Of a DNA stretch of 39,843 nucleotides, positions 16,265 to 24,736 are shown piece by piece. Within the stretch, counting starts at the first letter, position 1. Every line of letters begins with the position of its first letter. Both the position numbers and the translations under genes were made by a program. This DNA comes from Pasteurella bettyae CCUG 2042 (GTDB lineage: Bacteria; Pseudomonadota; Gammaproteobacteria; Enterobacterales; Pasteurellaceae), in assembly GCF_000262245.1 (NCBI RefSeq), contig NZ_AJSX01000008.1, positions 1 to 39,843 of the forward strand, written 5' to 3'. The notes under the pieces are model-generated. The model was given only the letters and a program-made list of their open reading frames with translations, had not been told where the DNA came from and ran no database searches.

Positions 16265-16933
16265 CTATTTTGTGGGAGTCCAACGACCAGACTCAATACC
16301 ATTAATTAAATTGTTTACTGCTTCACGAATTGCAAGATCAAGTACCTTACCATTTAAGGTTGAATCATAACCTGCAGTACCACCAAAGCCTAATACTTCA
16401 CGATTAGACAGATTATATTCTCCTGCGCCTTGAGCTGAGAACACAACTTCAGATGTATTTACATTCACTACATTCAACATCACTTTGGCATAGGCAACTT
16501 GTTCTTTACCACGACCTAAGATCCCAAATAATTGGTGATCGCCTACGGTTTTACGACCAAATTCCGTTACATCGCCCGTAATAACGTATGTTGCTCCTTT
16601 GAGGTTCTGTTTTTTCCCTTTAATTTTAGCCTCAGACTTAATTTCACTCATATTTGTGCGATCTAACACAGAGAAACGCCCAGTTTGTTGTAAATGAGAA
16701 ACCAAAATTGTTTTTGATTGATTACTAAGTTGATCCACCCCATCTGAGAAAACGCCATTTTGGAAACTTGATTTATTATCAAATTTTCCAACAGAAATAG
16801 GTGCTTTAACCCCATTGTAAGTAGCTGCGGTTGTTGCAGCTTGAGTTTCAGTTGGCGCGACCACACGAGAACCTTCTGTTGCACACCCCACCAACCCCAA
16901 GATACAGGCACATAATGTCACAATTTTTTTCAT
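16265..16933 (-). CDS. CsgG/HfaB-family lipoprotein
   Basis: A 222-residue lipoprotein: lipobox LVGC (Cys17), Ala at +2. CsgG-family features: SVGKFDNKSSF, then GRFSVLDRTNMSEIKSE, GATYVITGDVTEFG and the strand-rich VMLNVVNVNTSEVVFSAQGAGEY. CsgG itself is the oligomeric outer-membrane curli exporter, but no csgA, csgB, csgE or csgF lies nearby, so this is not a curli system. The ATG at 16933 has AAGGAG five bases upstream; an 11-residue upstream extension is rejected. It heads the operon with DUF4810 and DUF799 genes and has a Fur-box-like site upstream. Confidence 0.85.
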   Translation of the reverse strand: MKKIVTLCACILGLVGCATEGSRVVAPTETQAATTAATYNGVKAPISVGKFDNKSSFQNGVFSDGVDQLSNQSKTILVSHLQQTGRFSVLDRTNMSEIKSEAKIKGKKQNLKGATYVITGDVTEFGRKTVGDHQLFGILGRGKEQVAYAKVMLNVVNVNTSEVVFSAQGAGEYNLSNREVLGFGGTAGYDSTLNGKVLDLAIREAVNNLINGIESGRWTPTK

Positions 16934-16967
16934 GAAAAGCTCCTTAGATGATAGATAAATTGCCAAA

Positions 16968-16986
16968 TGATAATGATTCCTAATAA
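16968..16986 (-). promoter_or_regulatory. Possible Fur box upstream of the csgG-like operon
   Basis: TGATAATGATTCCTA followed by ATAA contains GATAAT-GATTCC-TAATAA, three imperfect hexamers of the Fur type, 35-50 bases before the csgG-like start. The left 7-mer is perfect and the right is about 4 of 7. It is weaker than the small RNA site at 2387. Confidence 0.4.
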
Positions 16987-17035
16987 CTTAAAAAGCAATG
17001 TTTTATTGAAAGAAAAGATGATTAAAATCAAATAG

Positions 17036-17078
17036 AAAAATAAATAAACACCGCTTGCAAATCAAATTACAAGCAGTG
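17036..17078 (-). terminator. lutC / lld-lut operon terminator
   Basis: On the minus strand CACTGCTTG pairs with CAAGCGGTG (one G-T pair), followed by TTTATTTATTTTT. It is 22 bases beyond the lutC stop. Confidence 0.82.
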
Positions 17079-17100
17079 ATTTTTTCTAATTTATTGAAAA

Positions 17101-17802
17101 TTACAGATCATCAATTACCAAATAGATTTTATGCACGGGACCATGAACGCCTACTACTTTGATAAGCTCAATATCAGCGGTTGCTGAAGGACCTGAAATG
17201 ATGTTCACACAAGATGGCATTCTTTCGCCTAATTGAGCTTTGTCGTGCAAGATTTTTGCAAGCTGTGCCACACGAGGTAACACTGTGCTTTTGCGTAAGA
17301 TTACCACTGATTTTTCAGGAAGTAGGCTTACTGATCTGCCGTAATCTTTGCTGGAGAACAATACAACGCTACCGGATTCGGTTAAACCATACTCACCATA
17401 AACAATGCCGATATTTGCCTGTTTTGCTTTCAGCAAGTTTTCATCGCCGCTATTGAAATCCCATTGGTAGCAATGTTCATATTTTGCTTTTAGCGTATCG
17501 GTAATGCCTAGAGCTTTTAAACGCTCATCGTTGTTTACGATAATATTACCACCGCCGTATTTTTCACAAATGTTGATAATTGCCGTGGGTAGCCCAGATT
17601 CTTTTGCTTCCACCACATCAGTCATCATTACACGAGCAAAATCAATAAACTCTTGACAGAGTTGAGCTTGGCTACGATTAGTTAAACGCGTAATGGCGTG
17701 GTCATTCACTAATTTTGGCATTGGCTCAGGGATAGTTTGAAGTGGTCTGCCCATACATTCAGCTAATTTCGTTAAAAATTTTTCACGGTTTTGTAGATCC
17801 AT
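17101..17802 (-). CDS. lutC: Lactate utilisation protein LutC (LUD domain)
   Basis: A 233-residue LUD-domain protein matching LutC/YkgG, third component of the LutABC L-lactate oxidation complex. The C-terminal GERMPSCVNIISGPSATADIE block is characteristic. The ATG at 17802 is preceded by AGAGGA inside the end of lutB. The upstream in-frame ATG at 17865 would force a 60-base overlap with lutB and is not family-like. lutB stop and lutC start are four bases apart, so translation is probably coupled. Confidence 0.93.
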   Translation of the reverse strand: MDLQNREKFLTKLAECMGRPLQTIPEPMPKLVNDHAITRLTNRSQAQLCQEFIDFARVMMTDVVEAKESGLPTAIINICEKYGGGNIIVNNDERLKALGITDTLKAKYEHCYQWDFNSGDENLLKAKQANIGIVYGEYGLTESGSVVLFSSKDYGRSVSLLPEKSVVILRKSTVLPRVAQLAKILHDKAQLGERMPSCVNIISGPSATADIELIKVVGVHGPVHKIYLVIDDL

Positions 17803-17806
17803 CTTA

Positions 17807-19216
17807 TTATCCTCTGTAAGTAAACCATTCACGGAAACTTTCACCTTCTGCATTTGGTAAGTCACGAGCTTTAGTCCATTCAGCTAATGCTCCAAAGTTT
17901 ACAGGCGTTTTGCCATTTTTAATAAACTTACTCGCCACTTTTGCCCCCACTTTTACTCCTACTTTCCACAGAGTTGGGTGTGAATTCGCGAAGTTGAAAC
18001 CGAAGATAGACAAACGCTCCGCCATTGGTGTCATTCCACTTTGAGCGATGTTTTCACGGTGTTTTAAAATCAGTTGTGCTAGCGGAATTTTTACAGGACA
18101 AACACTGTTACAGGCAGTACAAAGCGAGCAAGCATAAGGTAATTCTTTAAATTCCTCATATCCGCCTAATAGTGGCGAAATAACTGAGCCAATTGGACCT
18201 GGATAAATTGAACCATAACCATGACCACCAATTTGGCGATAAGCAGGGCAAGTGTTTAAGCAGGCACCGCAACGAATACAACGTAGGACTTCTTTAAATT
18301 TACTTTCTAAAATTTTTGAACGTCCATTATCCACAATCACTAAATGAAATTCTTCAGGGCCGTCAGTTTCTCCTTCTAAACGTGGACCTGTAAGCCAAGT
18401 GTTATAAGCAGTTAATTTTGCACCTACTGCACTACGAGCAAGCATTGTAATCAATACATCAACTTCTTGGAAAGTAGGGGCTAAGCGTTCCATTCCCATT
18501 ACCGCAATATGTGTTTTGGGTACTGTCGTTGCCATGCGTAAGTTGCCTTCGTTGGTTACAAGACAAACTGAGCCTGTTTCTGCCACTGCAAAGTTACAAC
18601 CTGATATTCCAATATCGGCTTCTAAGAAATCTTGGCGAATTTTCTGACGCACAAAGGCAGTCATTTCTTCGGGCGTTTCTGAACCGTTGTAGCCCAACAT
18701 ATCCTGTAGATCTTGGCGAATTTTATGGCGATCTTTATGAATTGCTGGTACAACAATATGTGATGGCTTATCGCCTACAATTTGCAGTAAATATTCACCC
18801 AAATCAGTTTCTATTACATTAATGCCTTCTGCTTCTAACACATGGTTCATTCCGATTTCTTCGGTTACCATTGATTTGGATTTAACAATTTTTTGGGCAT
18901 TTTTTGCTTTAGCCACTTGTTTGATGTAGTTAGTTGCTTCTTCAGCTGTTTCAGCGAAGAAAACATGTCCACCATTTTCAGTGACTTTTTCGCTAAGTTG
19001 GTAGAGATAAGCATCTAAATTAGCTAAAACATGGTTACGAATTTGTGCGGCTGCATCACGCCACTCTTCCCAGTTACCAAGCTCATCAACCATACGTTGA
19101 CGGTTTGCTCCGATGGTTTCTTGAGCTTTTACTAAAGCTTTACGTACAATTTCGTTGTTCACTTGCTGATCAACACGTTGTTTAAATGGCAGAGTGTTAG
19201 TTTGTAAATATGACAT
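17807..19216 (-). CDS. lutB: Lactate utilisation iron-sulfur protein LutB
   Basis: A 469-residue protein. An N-terminal LUD domain (about 60-300) is followed by two ferredoxin-type 4Fe-4S motifs, CIRCGACLNTCP (Cys313, 316, 319, 323) and CSLCTACNSVCP (Cys363, 366, 369, 373). It matches LutB/YkgF, the electron-carrying core of the membrane-associated lactate oxidising complex. Its start overlaps the lutA stop context as TAATATG (one base between stop and start), implying coupling. Confidence 0.95.
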   Translation of the reverse strand: MSYLQTNTLPFKQRVDQQVNNEIVRKALVKAQETIGANRQRMVDELGNWEEWRDAAAQIRNHVLANLDAYLYQLSEKVTENGGHVFFAETAEEATNYIKQVAKAKNAQKIVKSKSMVTEEIGMNHVLEAEGINVIETDLGEYLLQIVGDKPSHIVVPAIHKDRHKIRQDLQDMLGYNGSETPEEMTAFVRQKIRQDFLEADIGISGCNFAVAETGSVCLVTNEGNLRMATTVPKTHIAVMGMERLAPTFQEVDVLITMLARSAVGAKLTAYNTWLTGPRLEGETDGPEEFHLVIVDNGRSKILESKFKEVLRCIRCGACLNTCPAYRQIGGHGYGSIYPGPIGSVISPLLGGYEEFKELPYACSLCTACNSVCPVKIPLAQLILKHRENIAQSGMTPMAERLSIFGFNFANSHPTLWKVGVKVGAKVASKFIKNGKTPVNFGALAEWTKARDLPNAEGESFREWFTYRG

Positions 19217-19217
19217 A

Positions 19218-19949
19218 TTATTTTTCTCCCTGCATTAACACTTCAGCAATGTGCATAACTTTGATTGGCTTACCTTCACGGCTTAAACGACCGCTAATAT
19301 TCATTAAACAACTTACATCAGCGCCAATTAAGTAATCTGGTTGTTCAACATTAATATGTTCCACTTTTTCTTTTACCATTTCACCAGAAATTTCTGCCAT
19401 TTTTACTGAGAATGTGCCACCAAAACCGCAGCAAGTTTCTTGGTTTTTAATAGGAAGTAATTCTAAGCCCTTCACATTTTGTAATAAGGCGATTGGCTCA
19501 TCTTTAATGCCTAATTTACGAAATAAACTGCAAGAAGGGTGATACACGGCTTTTCCTGGGAGATATGCCCCAACATTGGTAACACCTAATTGATTCACAA
19601 TGAAATCGGTTAAATCATAAAAACGGTTTGCTACTTTTCTTGCTCGTTCTACCCATTCGATTTCACCAGAACGCTCAAAATATTCTGGATAATTTTTAAT
19701 CGCATACACACAAGAACCAGCAGGAGCAACGATTGGGTAATCATTTACTTCAAAAGTTTCCACTAAGTTTTTCATTCCTGCGATAGCTTGTTTAGTATAG
19801 CCACTATTGATAGCAGGTTGCCCACAGCAACCTTGTTTTTCAAGAAAAGTGATTTGACAGCCGAGCTTTTCAAGTAAAAGTACAGTGTTTTTGGCAACAC
19901 CGGCTTTCATCACATCAGCAATACAGGTGACATAAAAATTGACGTTCAT
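19218..19949 (-). CDS. lutA: Lactate utilisation protein LutA (CCG domains)
   Basis: A 243-residue protein of the LutA/YkgE family with two CCG cysteine-rich domains, GCCGQPAINSG (Cys41, Cys42) and TCCGFGGTFS. These resemble the heterodisulfide-reductase and glycolate-oxidase (GlcF) modules. The ATG at 19949 has GGGAG seven bases upstream; a five-residue longer start is less likely. First gene of lutABC. It is preceded by a perfect palindrome that separates it from lldP. Confidence 0.93.
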   Translation of the reverse strand: MNVNFYVTCIADVMKAGVAKNTVLLLEKLGCQITFLEKQGCCGQPAINSGYTKQAIAGMKNLVETFEVNDYPIVAPAGSCVYAIKNYPEYFERSGEIEWVERARKVANRFYDLTDFIVNQLGVTNVGAYLPGKAVYHPSCSLFRKLGIKDEPIALLQNVKGLELLPIKNQETCCGFGGTFSVKMAEISGEMVKEKVEHINVEQPDYLIGADVSCLMNISGRLSREGKPIKVMHIAEVLMQGEK

Positions 19950-20007
19950 AATGAACTCCCACAAATAAAAATAAGAATCAAACTCAAAAATCCCGTCCTA
20001 AAACGGC

Positions 20008-20035
20008 GAAAGGAAGTAAAATTTTACTTCCTTTC
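20008..20035. repeat. Perfect 28-bp palindrome between lldP and lutA
   Basis: GAAAGGAAGTAAAA (20008-20021) is directly followed by its exact reverse complement (20022-20035) with no spacer. In the lldP-lutABC mRNA it would form a hairpin 22 bases after the lldP stop. No T run follows on the minus strand, so RNA processing or partial attenuation is more likely than full termination. Confidence 0.85.
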
Positions 20036-20056
20036 TTAAAGACTAATTTAAAAAAA

Positions 20057-21661
20057 TTAGAGATTATAAACTAATGGCACAATAAAGATGGCTGCTGCTG
20101 CCGAAATTACACCGTAAACAAACATTGGAACAACAGTTTTCTTAATAATATTACCTTCTTGTTTATCAATACCCAATACAGAACATACTGCAACGATGTT
20201 ATTGATACACACCATATTACCCATTGCGCCACCGACGGATTGTAAGGCAAGAATTAAGGTTACTGATAATCCCACTTGGCTTGCTGTTGCATATTGAACT
20301 GTACCGAAAGTTAAATTAGATACGGTATTTGAACCTGAGAAGAAAGCACCAATTGCACCTAAGTAAGAAGCAAATAACGTCCAGTATTGACCAGTGTATT
20401 CTGCAAAGCTTTGACCGATGATTTGCACCATTGATTCTTTACCGCCAATCAACATTAATTTTACCATAATTAATGCACCTAATAGGGCTAAGAATGGTTT
20501 TTTCACTTGTGATAAGCTGGTAGAGAAGATCTCTGCGCTATTTCTGCTTGATACTGCAAAAATAGGTAAACAAATTAATACGCTCACTACAAAAGGAATT
20601 AATGCAGGTACATAAAGTAATTTATAGCTAGTTGCTACGTTTGTGCCTAAAATGTTTTTCAAGGCAAAAATTAAACCTTGGCTGATTTCAAAGTTCGCAA
20701 ATCCAAGAGAGCTTGCAATCCAAGTAGTTGTATCATTCATTAATGCTTTAAATGGCAACTGTTGAATACGAGTAAGGATTAAAAGAACAATTAATAAACC
20801 TGTTGGTAATAAGGCCTTTGCGACTTCTCCGAATGTTACTTTATTGTGACCAAGAGTGTTTTCTGTTTTTGCTAAACCAATGCCTTTGTTTGCTACCCAA
20901 ACAGACACCAACAAACCAATTGCCCCTGCCACTAATGCTGGAAACTCATAGTTAAATTGCGCAATGATGAAGTAAGGAATTACGCAAGCAAATATGCTGA
21001 TATAGATAAAGATAAGGTTTGCACGGATTTCTTTCCAAGTTACCACTAAGCGTAACGCTATTACTGGTATAATGAATGCTACAACAGAGTGAATAAATGC
21101 ACTAATTTGACCAATTTGTAACACTTGCTCATCGTTAATCAAACCGTCTTTTAAAAGAGGTCCCATACCAAACCAGGTTGGTGTACCTACAGCACCAAAT
21201 GATACTGGCACAGAGTTCATCACAAGTGCTAATAATGCCACTTTTAATGGGTTGAAACCTAAGCCTACCAAAATAGGTGCTGCAATTGCTGCTGGTGTAC
21301 CAAATCCTGATGCACCTTCAATCATGAAGGCAAAAGCCCAGCCGATAATCATCAACTGTGCGACAGAGTTTGGGTTAATGTTTCCTAACCATTTTCGCAT
21401 AGTATCGGTTACACCTGACACTTCTGAGAAGCGGTTAAATAAAATTGCTCCGAAGATAACGGTAATCGGTGTTAAAACATCACCTAAGCCTGCGATCATA
21501 TTCGCTGCCACTAAGGTAAAATCACTACCGAAATAGGTTAATTGTAGAATAAAAATAAGAGCGGCTGTTAGGGGTAATGCCACATAAGACGGCAACGCAT
21601 TACGTTTTACCATTAAATAAATTAGTAAAACGATCGGGCAAATACTCAGAAATAGAGCCAT
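20057..21661 (-). CDS. lldP: L-lactate permease
   Basis: A 534-residue inner-membrane LctP-family carrier with about 12-14 membrane segments. Typical blocks are EGASGFGTPAAIAAPILVGLGF, given here as GASGFGTPAAIAAP, NSVPVSFGAVGTPTW and the late SVGGAMGNMVCINNIVAV. It imports lactate with protons. GAGGTG before the ATG at 21661 favours that start over the ATG at 21673. Same strand and just upstream of lutABC, so import and oxidation are probably one operon with an internal hairpin. No lldD is in the window. Confidence 0.95.
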   Translation of the reverse strand: MALFLSICPIVLLIYLMVKRNALPSYVALPLTAALIFILQLTYFGSDFTLVAANMIAGLGDVLTPITVIFGAILFNRFSEVSGVTDTMRKWLGNINPNSVAQLMIIGWAFAFMIEGASGFGTPAAIAAPILVGLGFNPLKVALLALVMNSVPVSFGAVGTPTWFGMGPLLKDGLINDEQVLQIGQISAFIHSVVAFIIPVIALRLVVTWKEIRANLIFIYISIFACVIPYFIIAQFNYEFPALVAGAIGLLVSVWVANKGIGLAKTENTLGHNKVTFGEVAKALLPTGLLIVLLILTRIQQLPFKALMNDTTTWIASSLGFANFEISQGLIFALKNILGTNVATSYKLLYVPALIPFVVSVLICLPIFAVSSRNSAEIFSTSLSQVKKPFLALLGALIMVKLMLIGGKESMVQIIGQSFAEYTGQYWTLFASYLGAIGAFFSGSNTVSNLTFGTVQYATASQVGLSVTLILALQSVGGAMGNMVCINNIVAVCSVLGIDKQEGNIIKKTVVPMFVYGVISAAAAIFIVPLVYNL

Positions 21662-21688
21662 ATCACACCTCATTTTGGTTAAAGAAAA

Positions 21689-21701
21689 GACCTTTCTGGT
21701 C
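21689..21701 (-). promoter_or_regulatory. Possible operator/hairpin in the lldP leader
   Basis: GACC-five bases-GGTC, a short inverted repeat of a kind bound by FadR/GntR-family regulators such as LldR, about 30 bases before the lldP start. On the minus strand TTTTCTTT follows, so a weak attenuator is an alternative. No regulator gene is adjacent. Confidence 0.3.
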
Positions 21702-21758
21702 AGAGGAGTATGGATTCTACCTTTAAATTGGATTAATGTAACAAAATTGTTGTAGATT

Positions 21759-21774
21759 TGTGATCATCTTCAAA
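21759..21774 (-). promoter_or_regulatory. CRP-like site upstream of lldP
   Basis: TGTGA, six bases, TCAAA; one half site is perfect, the other imperfect. About 100 bases upstream of lldP. Carbon-source control is plausible for lactate genes; binding is inferred. Confidence 0.35.
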
Positions 21775-21878
21775 TTTTTGTAATGAAATAGTTTAAAAAT
21801 AAACAAATCATAGGCTTTATATTTACTTTTTATCTGATTTGTGAATTTTTTTACAAAATTTGGCGATTAAAGACGATT

Positions 21879-21919
21879 TGCCCTCATAAATTTATAAGCG
21901 GTTTAAATTTATGGGGGCA
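21879..21919. terminator. Large hairpin after the ArtI-type gene
   Basis: TGCCCTCATAAATTTA (21879-21894) pairs with TAAATTTATGGGGGCA (21904-21919): 16 pairs, one of them wobble, nine-base loop. It lies downstream of the binding-protein gene and upstream of lldP on the minus strand. There is no strong T run, so it may be a processing or stabilising hairpin. An exact USS (21925-21933) lies beside it. Confidence 0.55.
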
Positions 21920-21948
21920 GATCAAAGTGCGGTTAATTTTTGCTAAAT

Positions 21949-22668
21949 TTACTTAGCGGTCATCCATTTATCATAGATTTTTTGATATTCACCATTCGCT
22001 TTAATTGTAGCTAAAGCTTTATTGAATTCATCTACCAAGGCTTGATTTGATTTATTGGTAGCAATACCTAAACCATTACCAAAATAGGCTTTATTATCAA
22101 TTTTCTCACCTATAAAATCTAATCCTGGAGTTTTATTGATCATATCAACTAAAACAGGAATATCACCAAAGATGGCATCAATACGACCGTTTTGAATATC
22201 TAGAAGTGCATCTTGAAATGAAGCATAAGCTTTTACTTCAAAATTAGTTTTTTCTTTTAATAAATAATTTTGATAAGTGGTTCCATTTTGTACACCAATG
22301 GTTTTCGCTTTAGAAAAATCACTTCCTTTTTTAGCAATAAATGCCGCTGAACTTTCAAAATAAGGCTCAGAGAACAGTACTTGTTTTTGACGAGCTTCTG
22401 TAATACCGATACCTGAAATAGAAGCATCAAAACGTTTTTGTTTTACGCCTTGAATTAAGGCATCAAAAGCTTGGCTTTTAAAACTACAATTGGCTTGTAT
22501 TTCTTTACAAAGTGCATTGGCAATATCCACATCAAAACCAATAATTTCACCTTTTTCATTGGTAAATTCAAATGGTGGATAAGTGGGTTCCATTGCAAAA
22601 GTGATATCTTTGGCTTGTGCGACAAAAGCCGTTCCTAATAGGATGGTAGCAAGTAATAATTTTTTCAT
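21949..22668 (-). CDS. artI: ArtI/ArtJ-type amino-acid ABC binding protein
   Basis: A 239-residue periplasmic substrate-binding protein (SBP family 3). Signal peptide about 1-19 (cleavage AQA-KD), then [24 protein letters not shown] and the ligand-site block [21 protein letters not shown]. It is closest to ArtI/ArtJ of the arginine ABC transporter. No ATPase or permease genes are adjacent, unlike artPIQM operons, so it either feeds a transporter encoded elsewhere or is a specialised copy. AAGGAA precedes the ATG. Arginine specificity is likely but unproven. Confidence 0.85.
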   Translation of the reverse strand: MKKLLLATILLGTAFVAQAKDITFAMEPTYPPFEFTNEKGEIIGFDVDIANALCKEIQANCSFKSQAFDALIQGVKQKRFDASISGIGITEARQKQVLFSEPYFESSAAFIAKKGSDFSKAKTIGVQNGTTYQNYLLKEKTNFEVKAYASFQDALLDIQNGRIDAIFGDIPVLVDMINKTPGLDFIGEKIDNKAYFGNGLGIATNKSNQALVDEFNKALATIKANGEYQKIYDKWMTAK

Positions 22669-22737
22669 AGTTTTTTCCTTAATGTGAAAAGTGAATTAAT
22701 ATTATATTTTTATGCATAATTATTCAAGTGGTTTTGT

Positions 22738-22787
22738 AAAAAAGTGCGGTTGAATATTAAAATTTTTTAATTTCAGACCGCACTTTG
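22738..22787 (-). terminator. Inverted USS-pair terminator after the cmoA-linked lipoprotein gene
   Basis: Exact uptake signals at 22742-22750 (AAGTGCGGT) and 22777-22785 (ACCGCACTT) face each other, with extra AT pairing between (ATTAAAA/TTTTAAT). On the minus strand a T run follows the stem. Confidence 0.88.
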
Positions 22788-22788
22788 A

Positions 22789-23166
22789 TTATTGAGCGTT
22801 ATTGAATTGGTTTAATTGATCTTCATTAACTTGTAAAACTTGTTCTAGATTTTCAAAATGTTTTTTAATGATTTGAATATTTGCATTTTCAGGTACGTAA
22901 ATAGTGATAGCGGCAAAGTTTTGATATTTATAAACTACTTTACAATTTAATTTATTGGCTTGTTGGATCAAGCTTTCTACTGGAGCAATTGCTGGATCAT
23001 AAAAAATAATTAAATTACGGGTTTCGTTGATTTCTTCTGTGGTATCAAGCGTTCCTTGCTCTATAGCTGAAAAATTGCAAATTGATTTAGGTTGGTCAGA
23101 ATGAGATGAATAAATGATACAACCAGAGAGATGAATGGTTGCTAAACCTAATAATAAATATTTCAT
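22789..23166 (-). CDS. Small lipoprotein with inhibitor-I9-like pattern
   Basis: A 125-residue predicted lipoprotein: lipobox LSGC, Cys16, Ile at +2. I do not recognise it as a named family. From about residue 50 the pattern strand (NLIIFYDP), helix (VESLIQQANKLNC), strand (KVVYKYQNFAAITIYVP), helix (IQIIKKHFENL), strand (VLQVNEDQ) resembles the propeptide/inhibitor I9 fold of subtilase prodomains. That is a pattern impression only. Its ATG lies one base after the cmoA stop (TAATATG), so it is probably translated by coupling with cmoA. A USS-pair terminator follows. Confidence 0.75.
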   Translation of the reverse strand: MKYLLLGLATIHLSGCIIYSSHSDQPKSICNFSAIEQGTLDTTEEINETRNLIIFYDPAIAPVESLIQQANKLNCKVVYKYQNFAAITIYVPENANIQIIKKHFENLEQVLQVNEDQLNQFNNAQ

Positions 23167-23167
23167 A

Positions 23168-23905
<738 letters not shown>

Positions 23906-23973
23906 TTATTAATTTTATCTAAATTGGCCTTTATTTTAAGGGAAGATGGCGTAACTCTCAATTAAATATTTAA

Positions 23974-23996
23974 AAGCCCTCTATTACAGAGGGCTT
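23974..23996 (-). terminator. Terminator after the ICMT-like gene
   Basis: AAGCCCTCT and AGAGGGCTT form a perfect nine-pair stem with a five-base loop. On the minus strand a T-rich stretch follows. It lies between the ICMT-like stop and the cmoA start. Confidence 0.8.
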
Positions 23997-24004
23997 GAAT
24001 AAAT

Positions 24005-24514
24005 TTATCGTAAATGAGTCATCGCTTTTTCTTCTTGTATAATTCTAATCAATAATAGGCATAAATAAATAGGTAAGCCATAATGTGCGGTATTTTTAGC
24101 ATGACAAAATAGGCTTAAGCCAATTAATTCAGGGATAATATTGAGGAAATAATTGGGATGGCGAAAATATTTAAACAACCAAGAATGAACTATCGGATGT
24201 TTAGGTAGAATATAAAGTTTTACAGTCCAAATGCCTTTCAATAAATGGATGACATAAAATAGCATGATTAATGAAAAACCTAAAATAATTAAACCGATAA
24301 CTGAAAGGGTATCAATAGTTACATTTTGTGTATTGGCTTCAATAATAGCCGATAAATAAAACACAATATGCGCAAAAGAGAGCAGGATTGATGTGTATTT
24401 TCCATATTGAATTGCACCTTGTTGAATTAAGGCTTTTTCATTTCTAATGGAAATAGACAAACTATAGAAACGCACACAAAGTGCGGTGATAAAAAGAATA
24501 TTAATTAAAAACAT
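24005..24514 (-). CDS. ICMT-family membrane protein (isoprenylcysteine methyltransferase-like)
   Basis: A 169-residue protein with about four to five membrane segments and a C-terminal FRHPNYFLNIIPELIG...IIQEEKAM block. That is the SAM-binding signature of the ICMT/PEMT-like family (RHPNY and a late EE). Eukaryotic ICMT methylates prenylated cysteine; bacterial homologs have no agreed substrate, and a lipid or small-molecule methylation is possible. AGGAGG lies six bases before the ATG at 24514 (an ATG at 24517 is also possible); the longer frame from 24544 lacks support. An exact USS is near the start (24479-24487). Confidence 0.75.
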   Translation of the reverse strand: MFLINILFITALCVRFYSLSISIRNEKALIQQGAIQYGKYTSILLSFAHIVFYLSAIIEANTQNVTIDTLSVIGLIILGFSLIMLFYVIHLLKGIWTVKLYILPKHPIVHSWLFKYFRHPNYFLNIIPELIGLSLFCHAKNTAHYGLPIYLCLLLIRIIQEEKAMTHLR

Positions 24515-24661
24515 CATTGACCTCCTTGTATAATAAATGTCCATCCAGGACGGATAAAAAGGAGCTTATCCTAACAATTTCACTTTGAAATGTAAATTCA
24601 AGGCATTTTTCCTAGGCCGCTGAGTATATAAATTGTTGCTTATCTCTTTAACAATAATGTT

Positions 24662-24688
24662 TTAACACTATCAAATTTCCGTTATAAT
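24662..24688 (+). promoter_or_regulatory. Possible aspS promoter
   Basis: A perfect -10 TATAAT (24683-24688) has a TTAACA (24662-24667) 15 bases upstream as a weak -35. About 50 bases separate it from the aspS start. Confidence 0.45.
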
Positions 24689-24736
24689 TTTAAACATTAT
24701 ATATATCTATTCAGTTTTTTAATTAAGGAATATAAG

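Noticed and set aside
17049-17057. An uptake signal of the Actinobacillus type (ACAAGCGGT) near lutC
   Set aside because: It reads GCAAGCGGT, one base off, lies in a terminator stem, and similar near-matches occur elsewhere by chance.
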